This document shows positions 1 through 5,615 of a DNA stretch of 6,520 nucleotides, piece after piece. Numbering within the stretch: position 1 is the first letter of the stretch; each line of letters begins with the position of its first letter. This stretch comes from Nitrospirales bacterium. GTDB taxonomy: Bacteria; Nitrospirota; Nitrospiria; Nitrospirales; UBA8639. The stretch spans positions 1 through 6,520 of the forward strand of contig BQIY01000134.1 in assembly GCA_021604265.1 (NCBI GenBank). The letters run 5' to 3'. The notes under the pieces were generated by a model that ran no database searches, was not told the origin of the DNA, and saw nothing but the letters and a program-made list of their open reading frames with translations. The position numbers were made by a program, and so were the translations under genes.

Positions 1-669
1 TTGCCTCCTGCAGTCGAGGAGGCCTTGTATCCAGCTATGGAAGACTTTCAAATTGATCTCGTTATTGGGCAGGGGCCGTCAATGCGGACGATGAAACTTG
101 ATCTTCCCCCCTTTACGCTCATTGGGGCGACTACGAGAGCCGGATCGCTGACTTCTCCCCTTCGCGAACGGTTTGGGTTGGTCTATCGACTCGACTTTTA
201 TTCTCCAGAAGAATTGCAATTGATCGTGACACGAACGGCAGGGCTTCTTGAGATCGAGATTATGCCTGAGGCGGCGGCAGAAATAGCCGGCCGTTCACGC
301 GGAACGCCTCGAATCGCGAATCGCTTGATTAAGCGTGCACGCGACTTTGCGCAAGTGGAGGCTCAAGGGATTTTGACTCAAGAGGTGGCACGCGACGCGT
401 TAACTTGGCTGGGAATTGATGAGGCGGGGTTCGACGAAATGGATCGAAAAATTCTCTTAACGATTCTTGAAAAATTTAAGGGAGGGCCGGTTGGAGTCGA
501 AGCTATTGCCGCAGCCGTTCAGGAAGAAAAAGTCACAATAGAGGACGTCTATGAACCGTTTCTTATCCAATCCGGATACCTTGACCGCACGGCACGTGGA
601 CGTCAGGTGACGGAGTTGACACGCAAGCACTTTGGAGAATCTTCTCCCTTCTTATTCGATTCCAACTGA
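1..669 (+). CDS. ruvB: Holliday junction branch migration ATPase RuvB, C-terminal part (5' end cut by window)
   Basis: RuvB is the AAA+ hexameric motor that, with RuvA, drives branch migration of Holliday junctions in the cytoplasm. The visible 222 codons begin just after where the Walker B box would be; the TTG at position 1 is the internal Leu of the family's 'HRL-PAVEE' stretch, not a start. About 110-115 N-terminal residues, with Walker A and B, lie outside the window. Visible landmarks are [11 protein letters not shown] (residues 6-16), sensor 1 GATTRAG (42-48), the arginine-finger segment SPLRERFG (52-59), the sensor 2 region [12 protein letters not shown] (98-109) and the C-terminal winged-helix domain from [10 protein letters not shown] (161-170) to YLDRTARGR (193-201). 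The frame is intact to a TGA stop. The next gene is convergent, so ruvB ends its transcription unit here. Identification is by motif and is very secure. Confidence 0.97.
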   Translation: MPPAVEEALYPAMEDFQIDLVIGQGPSMRTMKLDLPPFTLIGATTRAGSLTSPLRERFGLVYRLDFYSPEELQLIVTRTAGLLEIEIMPEAAAEIAGRSRGTPRIANRLIKRARDFAQVEAQGILTQEVARDALTWLGIDEAGFDEMDRKILLTILEKFKGGPVGVEAIAAAVQEEKVTIEDVYEPFLIQSGYLDRTARGRQVTELTRKHFGESSPFLFDSN

Positions 670-695
670 AAAGCATTCCGGCCTTCAATGGCCTT

Positions 696-718
696 GATCA
701 TTCTGAATGGTCATGATC
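696..718. terminator. Hairpin between convergent ruvB and antiporter genes (possible terminator)
   Basis: GATCAT (696-701) pairs with ATGATC (713-718) around an 11-base loop, 27 bases after the ruvB stop. A smaller GGCC/GGCC pair (680-683 with 690-693) lies just upstream. No T-run follows on either strand, so intrinsic termination is uncertain. The position between two converging genes is the main argument. Confidence 0.25.
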
Positions 719-720
719 CC

Positions 721-736
721 CTTCAAAAAATTGAAG
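721..736. terminator. Short A/T-rich hairpin in the convergent gap (possible bidirectional terminator)
   Basis: CTTCAA (721-726) pairs perfectly with TTGAAG (731-736) around an AAAA loop. It ends 11 bases before the antiporter stop codon as read on the plus strand, so it is just downstream of that gene on the minus strand and 52 bases downstream of ruvB on the plus strand. The stem is short and no clear T-run follows, so it would be a weak terminator at best. Confidence 0.3.
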
Positions 737-746
737 CAGTTGTGTT

Positions 747-2753
747 TCATGCTGGTAAGATCGTTTGAATATCAGAAATGAGGGCAATGGCTTTATGGAT
801 CTGTTCTCGAGACCCTAGGAGCACGAGGATATCACCGGTCTCAAGAACGGTCTCGCTTGGAGGTTTGGACTGGGTGATGCCGTTTCGTGTGAGGGCGATG
901 ACAACCGTTCCCGTTTTTTGTTGTATCGCCGTTTGCTGCAGAGAGTGTCCTAACGCCGGTGAGTCCTCCTCAATTCTCCAGGTTTCCACCTCCACATCGG
1001 CAAAACCGCCCTTCCGAAAACGATGAGCGAGAGCTGGGAGTTCCGCTCTCCGTAAAAGCGCATATCCTTCACGACGAATTTCTTCTGCCTTTTCAAAAAT
1101 GACAGGCTTGGGAATTTTGTAGCACTGAAGAACCAGTGTGAAGATTTCAATGGATGTTTCAAATTCTTCAGGTATGACTTCATTGGCGCCTAAGTCATGG
1201 AGTTCCTCTAATTCTTTCAGGTATCGCGTTCGGACGACAATATGAATCTGCGTATTCAGTTCACGGGCTAGTTGGACCGTTCTCCGCACTCCAAATGGGT
1301 CTGAGGTGGCGATCACAATCGCGCGCGCCTGTTCGATTTGAACCTGTTTCAGTACGGTTGGATTTGTGGCATCACCATATTGAATGTGCACCCCGTGGCT
1401 TTTGGCTGCATGAACCAGGTCTGCTCCAATGTCGAGGACGAGGTACGGAATTTCCATGTCTTGAAGCACCCGCGCCAAGTTTCGTCCGTTCAGTCCATAG
1501 CCGACAATGATGACATGGTCTTTGATTTTTAGGGGGGCTGAAGCCAGAACGCCCGATTCTTTGTGTCCGAACCAATGATGGACTCGTTGGAGCGCTTCTG
1601 CGCGTTTCGCGAGTTTGGGCGCCCATTGAATAAGAAATGGCGTGATGATCATCGAGAGGACACAGACGGAAAGGAAGATGTTATAGGTTTGTGCCTCAAG
1701 GAGGTGAGCTTGTCTTCCTTCTTGTGCCAGAATAAACGCAAACTCTCCAACCTGCGCTAACGCCACGCCGGTCAGAATCCCTGATCGTACTGGAGCCCCT
1801 GCGGCGAGAGCCGCACCGGCAGCCGTCAGGAATTTCCCAAACAGGACGGCGGCAACTAACCCCAGGATTAACGCTGGATGCGTTGCAATGACACGAAGGT
1901 CAATCAGCATGCCGATCGAAACAAAAAATAAGCTATTGAAGCTATCGCGAAACGGAAGAACTTCTGCGAGAGCTTGATGGCTGTATTGTGATTCTGAAAT
2001 CAGGAGACCAGCTAAAAAGGCGCCTAAGGCGAGTGAGAGGCCCGTCAGGGACGTGAGCCAGGCTGTCCCCAATCCTAAGACGATGATTGTGAGGAGAAAC
2101 AGTTCCCGGCTTCTGGTTCGGACAATATGCTCTAATAATTTTGGGGTGATGACGCGAGCCGCGACGACGATCAGCGTGACGACTAAGGCAGATTTTATCA
2201 AGATAAAAATAATGGCACTTGCATCGCCGGTCTGGTCGTCTCCCAAGAGTGGTGTAATCAAAATCATTGGAACGACGGCCAAGTCTTGAAAGAGCAGAAT
2301 GCCGATTGTTGAACGGCCATGATGGGTATCCATTTCTCCACGTTCTCCCAATGCTTTCAGGACAATGGCCGTGCTGCTCAATGACAGGAGGCTTCCCCAA
2401 AACACTGTTTCTTGAACAGATAGTCCAATGGCGACGCCTCCAATGGCGACGCACAGTAATACCCCTAATATTTGAACTGGTCCGCTGATGAGGAGTACGC
2501 GCCGCGAGGCTTTGAGCTGAGCTAATGAGAACTCAATACCAATGGTAAAGAGAAGGAGTATGACGCCAATTTCTGCGAGAACTTTAATCTGTTCACGATC
2601 GGATATTAAATTGAGGCCATACGGTCCGACCAGGGTTCCGGCGACCAGGAAGCCTGCAATCGAAGGAAGCTTGAGTTTCTGAAATAAAAACACGACACCG
2701 ATGGAGACGGAGAAAATCGTCAATACGTCTTGGAGGATGGAATGTTCAGGCAT
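747..2753 (-). CDS. Kef-type monovalent cation:proton antiporter (CPA2) with RCK_N and RCK_C domains
   Basis: This is a 668-residue inner-membrane cation:proton antiporter of the CPA2 family, probably for K+ or Na+ efflux. Residues about 8-378 form a hydrophobic domain of roughly 12-13 membrane segments, with the family signatures LFQKLKLPSIAGFLVAG (23-39), the ion-site motif FQDLAVVP (155-162, acidic residue D157) and LAQVGEFAFILA (332-343). A cytoplasmic RCK_N (TrkA-N) domain follows at about 412-530, with the nucleotide-binding GYGLNG loop (418-423) and D441 ending the second strand. An RCK_C (TrkA-C) domain lies at about 586-662, with TGDILVLLG (639-647). E. coli KefB and KefC carry RCK_N but no RCK_C, and work with KefG or KefF; no such partner is seen here, so the glutathione-gated KefC label is not assigned. 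The ATG at 2753 fits the family N-terminus, and AAGAAG lies 10 bases upstream. No good promoter was found. The ion specificity cannot be read from sequence. Confidence 0.93.
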   Translation of the reverse strand: MPEHSILQDVLTIFSVSIGVVFLFQKLKLPSIAGFLVAGTLVGPYGLNLISDREQIKVLAEIGVILLLFTIGIEFSLAQLKASRRVLLISGPVQILGVLLCVAIGGVAIGLSVQETVFWGSLLSLSSTAIVLKALGERGEMDTHHGRSTIGILLFQDLAVVPMILITPLLGDDQTGDASAIIFILIKSALVVTLIVVAARVITPKLLEHIVRTRSRELFLLTIIVLGLGTAWLTSLTGLSLALGAFLAGLLISESQYSHQALAEVLPFRDSFNSLFFVSIGMLIDLRVIATHPALILGLVAAVLFGKFLTAAGAALAAGAPVRSGILTGVALAQVGEFAFILAQEGRQAHLLEAQTYNIFLSVCVLSMIITPFLIQWAPKLAKRAEALQRVHHWFGHKESGVLASAPLKIKDHVIIVGYGLNGRNLARVLQDMEIPYLVLDIGADLVHAAKSHGVHIQYGDATNPTVLKQVQIEQARAIVIATSDPFGVRRTVQLARELNTQIHIVVRTRYLKELEELHDLGANEVIPEEFETSIEIFTLVLQCYKIPKPVIFEKAEEIRREGYALLRRAELPALAHRFRKGGFADVEVETWRIEEDSPALGHSLQQTAIQQKTGTVVIALTRNGITQSKPPSETVLETGDILVLLGSREQIHKAIALISDIQTILPA

Positions 2754-2838
2754 TGATTATTCGCTTCTTGACACGCTGTGGGAGAAGATTCGCGCGAGAG
2801 CGTTACTCATGCGTTTGTCAATTCAATCCCTCATGAAT

Positions 2839-2861
2839 GCATGGGCCCATCTCGCATGGGC
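2839..2861. repeat. Nested palindrome and hairpin in the antiporter 5' region
   Basis: GCATGGGC occurs twice (2839-2846 and 2854-2861), and ATGGGCCCAT (2841-2850) is a perfect 10-base palindrome. Together they allow a hairpin GCCCAT (2845-2850), loop CTCGC, ATGGGC (2856-2861). It lies 86-114 bases upstream of the antiporter ATG, in non-coding DNA. No T-run follows on either strand, so a terminator is unlikely. It could be an operator or a structured leader element; the function is unknown. Confidence 0.4.
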
Positions 2862-2886
2862 TTCTGAATCATGCCGATGTGAGCTT

Positions 2887-2903
2887 CAGGAGCAAGTCTC
2901 CTG
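2887..2903. repeat. Six-base-pair hairpin in the leuD/antiporter spacer
   Basis: CAGGAG (2887-2892) pairs perfectly with CTCCTG (2898-2903) around the loop CAAGT. It sits midway in the 263-base spacer between leuD and the antiporter gene, on the same strand as both. Without a T-run it is not a clear terminator. The rest of this spacer shows no convincing gene and no complete promoter. Confidence 0.35.
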
Positions 2904-2968
2904 TGACAACCGTATCGTATTCAGTAGCTAAAGAAAAGGACGGGAAGACTATCGGATTCACGTCAAAG

Positions 2969-2992
2969 GCCAAAAGCGCCTGAACATGCGCT
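2969..2992 (-). terminator. Possible weak intrinsic terminator after leuD
   Basis: Read on the minus strand, AGCGC, an 8-base loop and GCGCT form a 5-base-pair stem that runs directly into TTTTGG, 24 bases past the leuD stop codon. The shape and place are right for an intrinsic terminator of the leuCD operon, but the stem and T-run are short, so read-through into the antiporter gene is possible. Confidence 0.3.
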
Positions 2993-3016
2993 GGCACATG
3001 GTGAAGGGAGCTCGTG

Positions 3017-3637
3017 TTATGCCATATCTTGAAATAACCAAGGGGATTCTTTCACCCGACGAACTTCATAGGCGTCAATGGCCTCTTGGCTTTGCAAGGT
3101 CACTCCAATGGCATCAAGCCCTTTCAGTAGGGAGTCTTTTCGAAAGGGATCAATGGTGAAAGAGTAGCGATCACCATCAGGCAGAATCACCTGCTGTTCA
3201 GGGAGGTCGACGGTTATGGAATAGGGTTTCTGTCTGGTTTCTCGATCAAACAGGGTTTGGATTTCCTTCGCGCTCAGCGTCACGGGTAGGATTCCATTTT
3301 GAAAACAGTTGTTGTAGAAAATATCTGCAAAACTTGGAGCAATGAGGCAACGAAACCCATAATCCAATAACGCCCAGGGTGCATGTTCTCTGGAAGAACC
3401 GCAACCAAAGTTTTCACCGGTTAAGAGAATCGTCGCGTTTTGATATCGAGGTTGATTGCTGAAGAATTCAGGGTCGGGAGACCCGTCGGATGTGTGCCGC
3501 CAATCGGCAAAGAGTCCTTCTTTCAGCCCGGTGCGGTGAATCGTCTTGAGATATTGTTTGGGAATGATCTGGTCCGTGTCGACATTCAGCCGATTCAATG
3601 GTGCCACTAAGCCGGTGTGCGTGATAAACGGTTCCAT
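3017..3637 (-). CDS. leuD: 3-isopropylmalate dehydratase (isomerase) small subunit LeuD
   Basis: LeuD is the small swivel subunit of isopropylmalate isomerase, which with LeuC converts 2-isopropylmalate to 3-isopropylmalate in leucine synthesis in the cytoplasm. The 206 residues match the usual bacterial length of about 200. Diagnostic motifs are NVDTDQIIPKQ (18-28), ENFGCGSSREHAPWAL (75-90) and APSFADIFYNNCFQNG (100-115). The NVDTDQ and GCGSSREH segments carry substrate-contacting residues in the family. The ATG at 3637 gives an N-terminus (MEPFITHTGLVAPL) that aligns with E. coli LeuD. AGGGAA lies about 9-11 bases before it, a modest ribosome site. It lies 50 bases downstream of leuC on the same strand and so almost certainly shares its mRNA. 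leuB does not follow; the next gene is an antiporter after a 263-base gap. The frame is intact. Confidence 0.97.
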   Translation of the reverse strand: MEPFITHTGLVAPLNRLNVDTDQIIPKQYLKTIHRTGLKEGLFADWRHTSDGSPDPEFFSNQPRYQNATILLTGENFGCGSSREHAPWALLDYGFRCLIAPSFADIFYNNCFQNGILPVTLSAKEIQTLFDRETRQKPYSITVDLPEQQVILPDGDRYSFTIDPFRKDSLLKGLDAIGVTLQSQEAIDAYEVRRVKESPWLFQDMA

Positions 3638-3653
3638 AGATGCCTATTCCCTG

Positions 3654-3670
3654 TCAAAAAAAGTTTTTGA
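3654..3670. repeat. Perfect A/T inverted repeat in the leuC-leuD spacer
   Basis: TCAAAAA (3654-3660), a 3-base AAG and TTTTTGA (3664-3670) form a 7-base-pair perfect stem in the 50-base gap between leuC and leuD. In the minus-strand transcript the hairpin ends in a U-rich arm and lies just before the leuD ribosome site. It could be a processing or stability element or a very weak attenuator. It cannot be a full terminator if leuD depends on the leuC promoter. Confidence 0.4.
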
Positions 3671-3687
3671 GTCCCTGATCCTCAGAT

Positions 3688-5091
3688 TTACGCCCAGTGC
3701 CGGATATCCGCAAAGTGTCCTTCGATGGCGGCGACAGCGGCCATGGCTGGAGAGACAAGGTGTGTCCGTGAGCCTTTTCCTTGACGGCCTTCAAAGTTTC
3801 GATTGCTCGTTGAAGCACAACGTTCGCCGGGTTTGAGCACATCAGCATTCATGGCCAGGCACATACTGCAGCCGGCTTCTCGCCATTCAACGCCAGCCTC
3901 GAGGAAAATTTTATCAAGTCCTTCGGTTTCAGCTTGTTTTTTGATCAACCCGGATCCCGGGACCACCATGGCATGAACGCCGGAGGCGACTCGTTTGCCG
4001 GAAAAATATTTGGCCGCTATTCGAAGATCTTCAATTCTGGAGTTGGTGCATGACCCAATGAAGACCCGATCAATTTTAATGTCCTGGATTGGCGTTCCAG
4101 GCTTCAAGTCCATGTATGTGAGCGCTTGTTCCGTTGCGTGACGAGTCTTTTCGTCACGTAACTCTTTGGGGTCTGGAATTTTGCCATCAACACCAGTCAC
4201 CATCCCTGGATTGGTTCCCCAGGTGACTTGTGGCGCAATATCTTCTCCTCGTATTTCAATGACATGATCATACTGCGCATCTGAGTCGGTCGTTAAGCTT
4301 TGCCAGTGTTGTTTAGCCTGTTCAAGGAGCGGACCGCGGGGTGACAGGGGCCGGCCTTGAACATACGAGATCGTGGTCTCATCGGGGGCAACCAGGCCTG
4401 CTCGTGCTCCGCCTTCAATGGACATATTACAAAGTGTCATTCGACCTTCCATGGAAAATGATCGAATAACAGACCCCGTATACTCAATGACATGGCCTGT
4501 CCCGCCGCCAATGCCAATCTTGCCAATAATCGCTAAAATGACATCCTTGGGCGAGCAGAATTCAGAGAGCGATCCTTCTACGCGCACCTCCATGGTTTTA
4601 GGCTTCTTTTGCACGAGACATTGTGTGGCTAAGACATGCTCGACTTCAGAGGTGCCAATCCCAAAAGCCAGGGCCCCAAATGCGCCATGCGTGGAGGTGT
4701 GAGAGTCACCGCAGACAATGGTCATTCCAGGCAAGGTTAATCCTTGTTCCGGACCGATGACATGAACAATGCCTTGCCGAATATCATTCATACTGAATAA
4801 GGTAATCCCGAATTCCTGGCAATTGTCGGACAACGTCTCAACTTGCTTGGCGCTCATAGGATCGACAATGCCGAGCCGGCGATCGGTCGTTGGAATATTA
4901 TGATCCGGAACGGCCAAGGCTGCTGCCGGACGCCGAGGACGCCGGCCGGCTATCCTGAGTCCCTCAAAGGCTTGCGGTGATGTCACTTCATGAACGAGGT
5001 GACGATCAATATACAGCAAGGTTGTTCCATCAGCGTCTGCTTGAACAACATGCTGGTCCCAAATTTTCTGAAAGAGAGTTTTGGCTGACAT
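3688..5091 (-). CDS. leuC: 3-isopropylmalate dehydratase (isomerase) large subunit LeuC
   Basis: LeuC is the aconitase-superfamily [4Fe-4S] subunit that, with LeuD, isomerises 2-isopropylmalate to 3-isopropylmalate, the second committed step of leucine synthesis. The 467 residues agree with E. coli LeuC (466). All three cluster ligands are present: C348 in [11 protein letters not shown], and C408 and C411 in [10 protein letters not shown]. Other family blocks are the DHNIPT segment (about 64-69), [20 protein letters not shown] (121-140), [14 protein letters not shown] (213-226), QVTWGTNPG (288-296) and [18 protein letters not shown] (423-440). The chosen start is the ATG at 5091 ([16 protein letters not shown]), because AGGA lies six bases upstream and the N-terminus then aligns with the family. 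A TTG at 5097 would extend the frame by two residues but abuts the ribosome site. leuD follows after 50 bases, forming an operon. The gene is divergent from mreB. Confidence 0.97.
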   Translation of the reverse strand: MSAKTLFQKIWDQHVVQADADGTTLLYIDRHLVHEVTSPQAFEGLRIAGRRPRRPAAALAVPDHNIPTTDRRLGIVDPMSAKQVETLSDNCQEFGITLFSMNDIRQGIVHVIGPEQGLTLPGMTIVCGDSHTSTHGAFGALAFGIGTSEVEHVLATQCLVQKKPKTMEVRVEGSLSEFCSPKDVILAIIGKIGIGGGTGHVIEYTGSVIRSFSMEGRMTLCNMSIEGGARAGLVAPDETTISYVQGRPLSPRGPLLEQAKQHWQSLTTDSDAQYDHVIEIRGEDIAPQVTWGTNPGMVTGVDGKIPDPKELRDEKTRHATEQALTYMDLKPGTPIQDIKIDRVFIGSCTNSRIEDLRIAAKYFSGKRVASGVHAMVVPGSGLIKKQAETEGLDKIFLEAGVEWREAGCSMCLAMNADVLKPGERCASTSNRNFEGRQGKGSRTHLVSPAMAAVAAIEGHFADIRHWA

Positions 5092-5097
5092 GGGCAA

Positions 5098-5101
5098 TCC
5101 T
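5098..5101 (-). promoter_or_regulatory. Ribosome binding site that fixes the leuC start
   Basis: On the minus strand AGGA is followed by TTGCCC and then ATG at 5091, a six-base spacing that is near ideal. The alternative TTG start at 5097 would begin immediately after AGGA with no spacing, so the ATG is the better start. Confidence 0.6.
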
Positions 5102-5127
5102 AACGCTTTGTTGATTATGTTCTGACT

Positions 5128-5157
5128 CTAATAACCCAATTTCCATATCACTGGCAA
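5128..5157 (-). promoter_or_regulatory. Candidate sigma-70-type promoter for leuCD
   Basis: On the minus strand TTGCCA (5157-5152, five of six consensus bases) lies 18 bases before TATTAG (5133-5128, four of six). Transcription would start near 5121, giving a leader of about 30 bases. Such a short leader leaves no room for a leucine attenuator, and no run of leucine codons was seen upstream. A separate CATAAT at 5119-5114 has no acceptable -35 partner. Confidence 0.35.
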
Positions 5158-5184
5158 GTCTGTGTCCATCGTTCCTTCATGTCT

Positions 5185-5290
5185 TTCAGCCGTCTGTCGC
5201 ACTTGAGTCTCCGTTCGTAATGCGTTCAATGGAAAATTTCTATCTTTGTCATAACTTATGAGATTTGCTATATTAAAAAGGACGGCTGAA
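5185..5290. repeat. Ten-base inverted repeat flanking the mreB-side promoter
   Basis: TTCAGCCGTC (5185-5194) is the exact reverse complement of GACGGCTGAA (5281-5290). The arms are about 96 bases apart centre to centre, with the predicted plus-strand promoter between them. The downstream arm begins at the predicted transcription start. The arrangement fits a looping operator pair, but a 10-base match can occur by chance over about 500 bases. Confidence 0.4.
5246..5274 (+). promoter_or_regulatory. Strong candidate sigma-70-type promoter with extended -10, toward mreB
   Basis: TTGTCA (5246-5251, five of six) is separated by exactly 17 bases from TATATT (5269-5274, five of six), and TGC precedes the -10 as an extended -10 element. 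The predicted start is near 5281. This is the best promoter in the window. It would give an unusually long leader, about 335 bases, ahead of mreB, unless a shorter unit or a second promoter lies between. A weaker option, TTGCGA (5430-5435) with TATTAA (5451-5456), has a 15-base spacer. Confidence 0.55.
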
Positions 5291-5316
5291 CTCAGGCGTA
5301 GTGCTAGAGTTCTGTC
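5284..5316 (+). other. Imperfect stem-loop at the 5' end of the predicted mreB leader
   Basis: Three helical blocks stack: GGC with GTC (5284-5286/5314-5316, one G-U pair), GAACTC with GAGTTC (5288-5293/5307-5312, perfect) and GGC with GCT (5295-5297/5303-5305, one G-U pair). Single 1x1 mismatches (T-T, A-A) separate them, and GTAGT forms the loop. It begins three bases after the predicted transcription start, so the transcript would carry a 5' structure that could affect stability or initiation. Confidence 0.4.
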
Positions 5317-5376
5317 AGAGTCTTGTGTTGTGTTCAGAAGCCAAACCCGTTCACCAGTCTAATCCATCCTGGCAAC

Positions 5377-5385
5377 TTGTCCACA
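5377..5385 (+). promoter_or_regulatory. Single DnaA-box-like sequence
   Basis: TTGTCCACA differs by one base from the classic TTATCCACA and equals the form common in some actinobacterial origins. It is a single copy, with no cluster of boxes or AT-rich unwinding region and no dnaA or dnaN nearby, so an origin is not indicated. It may be chance or a DnaA regulatory site. Confidence 0.15.
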
Positions 5386-5486
5386 GCTCCACACGTCATA
5401 AAGGGTTGATCTTTCGTCAATCGTCATCATTGCGACTGAGGCGTTCATTTTATTAATTGGGTAAGGGGTTGTGTGGAGGGAGGGTG

Positions 5487-5564
5487 ATGTCATGTCCGGA
5501 GATCAAGCCGGCGAATGAATGGGTTCAGAAAAAGGGCGAGCGACTAATCAACATGCAGGGATAG
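5487..5564 (+). CDS. Possible 25-residue leader peptide or small protein upstream of mreB
   Basis: An ATG at 5487 opens a frame of 25 codons ending in TAG at 5562-5564. It is preceded by a purine tract (5475-5484) containing GGAGG seven bases from the ATG, a stronger ribosome site than that of any long gene in the window. The peptide is hydrophilic, begins MSCPEIKPANEW and has a basic middle (KKGER); I recognise no family. A second ATG at 5492 in another frame gives only eight codons and could use the same purine tract. It lies inside the predicted mreB leader and ends 51 bases before mreB. A frame this short can occur by chance, so the ribosome site is the main support. It may be a translated upstream frame controlling mreB, a small protein, or nothing. 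Confidence 0.25.
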   Translation: MSCPEIKPANEWVQKKGERLINMQG

Positions 5565-5586
5565 TGTTCATGCTTCAGTATCCTGC
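5555..5586 (+). other. Bulged hairpin just upstream of the mreB ribosome site
   Basis: GCAGGGATA (5555-5563) pairs with TATCCTGC (5579-5586) through eight base pairs with one bulged G, enclosing a 15-base loop. The 5' arm contains the stop codon region of the small frame ending at 5564, and the 3' arm ends 15 bases before the mreB ribosome site. No T-run follows, so it is not a terminator. A ribosome ending the small frame would open this stem, which suggests translational coupling. Confidence 0.35.
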
Positions 5587-5615
5587 CTGAGCGAGTGTGA
5601 TAAGGAACGTGGTCC

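Noticed and set aside
1942..2454. A 170-codon open frame on the minus strand in another frame of the antiporter gene
   Set aside because: It lies wholly inside the membrane domain of the antiporter, is rich in Arg, His and Ser in the manner of a frame-shifted shadow, and has no recognisable motif.
2768..2821. Consensus TTGACA on the plus strand at 2768-2773 and on the minus strand at 2821-2816
   Set aside because: Neither has an acceptable -10 hexamer 16-18 bases downstream, so no promoter is called.
2831..2872. A 13-residue open frame on the minus strand ahead of the antiporter
   Set aside because: No Shine-Dalgarno sequence precedes it and its length is expected by chance.
2701..2931. A 76-codon open frame on the plus strand crossing the antiporter start and its upstream spacer
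   Set aside because: Its first part is antisense to the antiporter N-terminus, it has no ribosome site of note, and the protein resembles nothing I know.
4373..4702. A 109-codon open frame on the plus strand opposite leuC
   Set aside because: It is antisense to the conserved core of LeuC, including the GDSHTSTHG block; the open frame is explained by leuC codon constraints.
5098..5300. A leucine-codon leader peptide or T-box style attenuator ahead of leuC
   Set aside because: No run of leucine codons behind a ribosome site and no terminator with U-run was seen on the minus strand; the best promoter candidate leaves only about 30 bases of leader.
5281..5480. A 6S RNA or other known non-coding RNA downstream of the strong promoter
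   Set aside because: The ends of the segment do not pair to form the long 6S-like rod, and no tRNA, SRP or tmRNA signature is present. A novel RNA remains possible and is listed as a finding.
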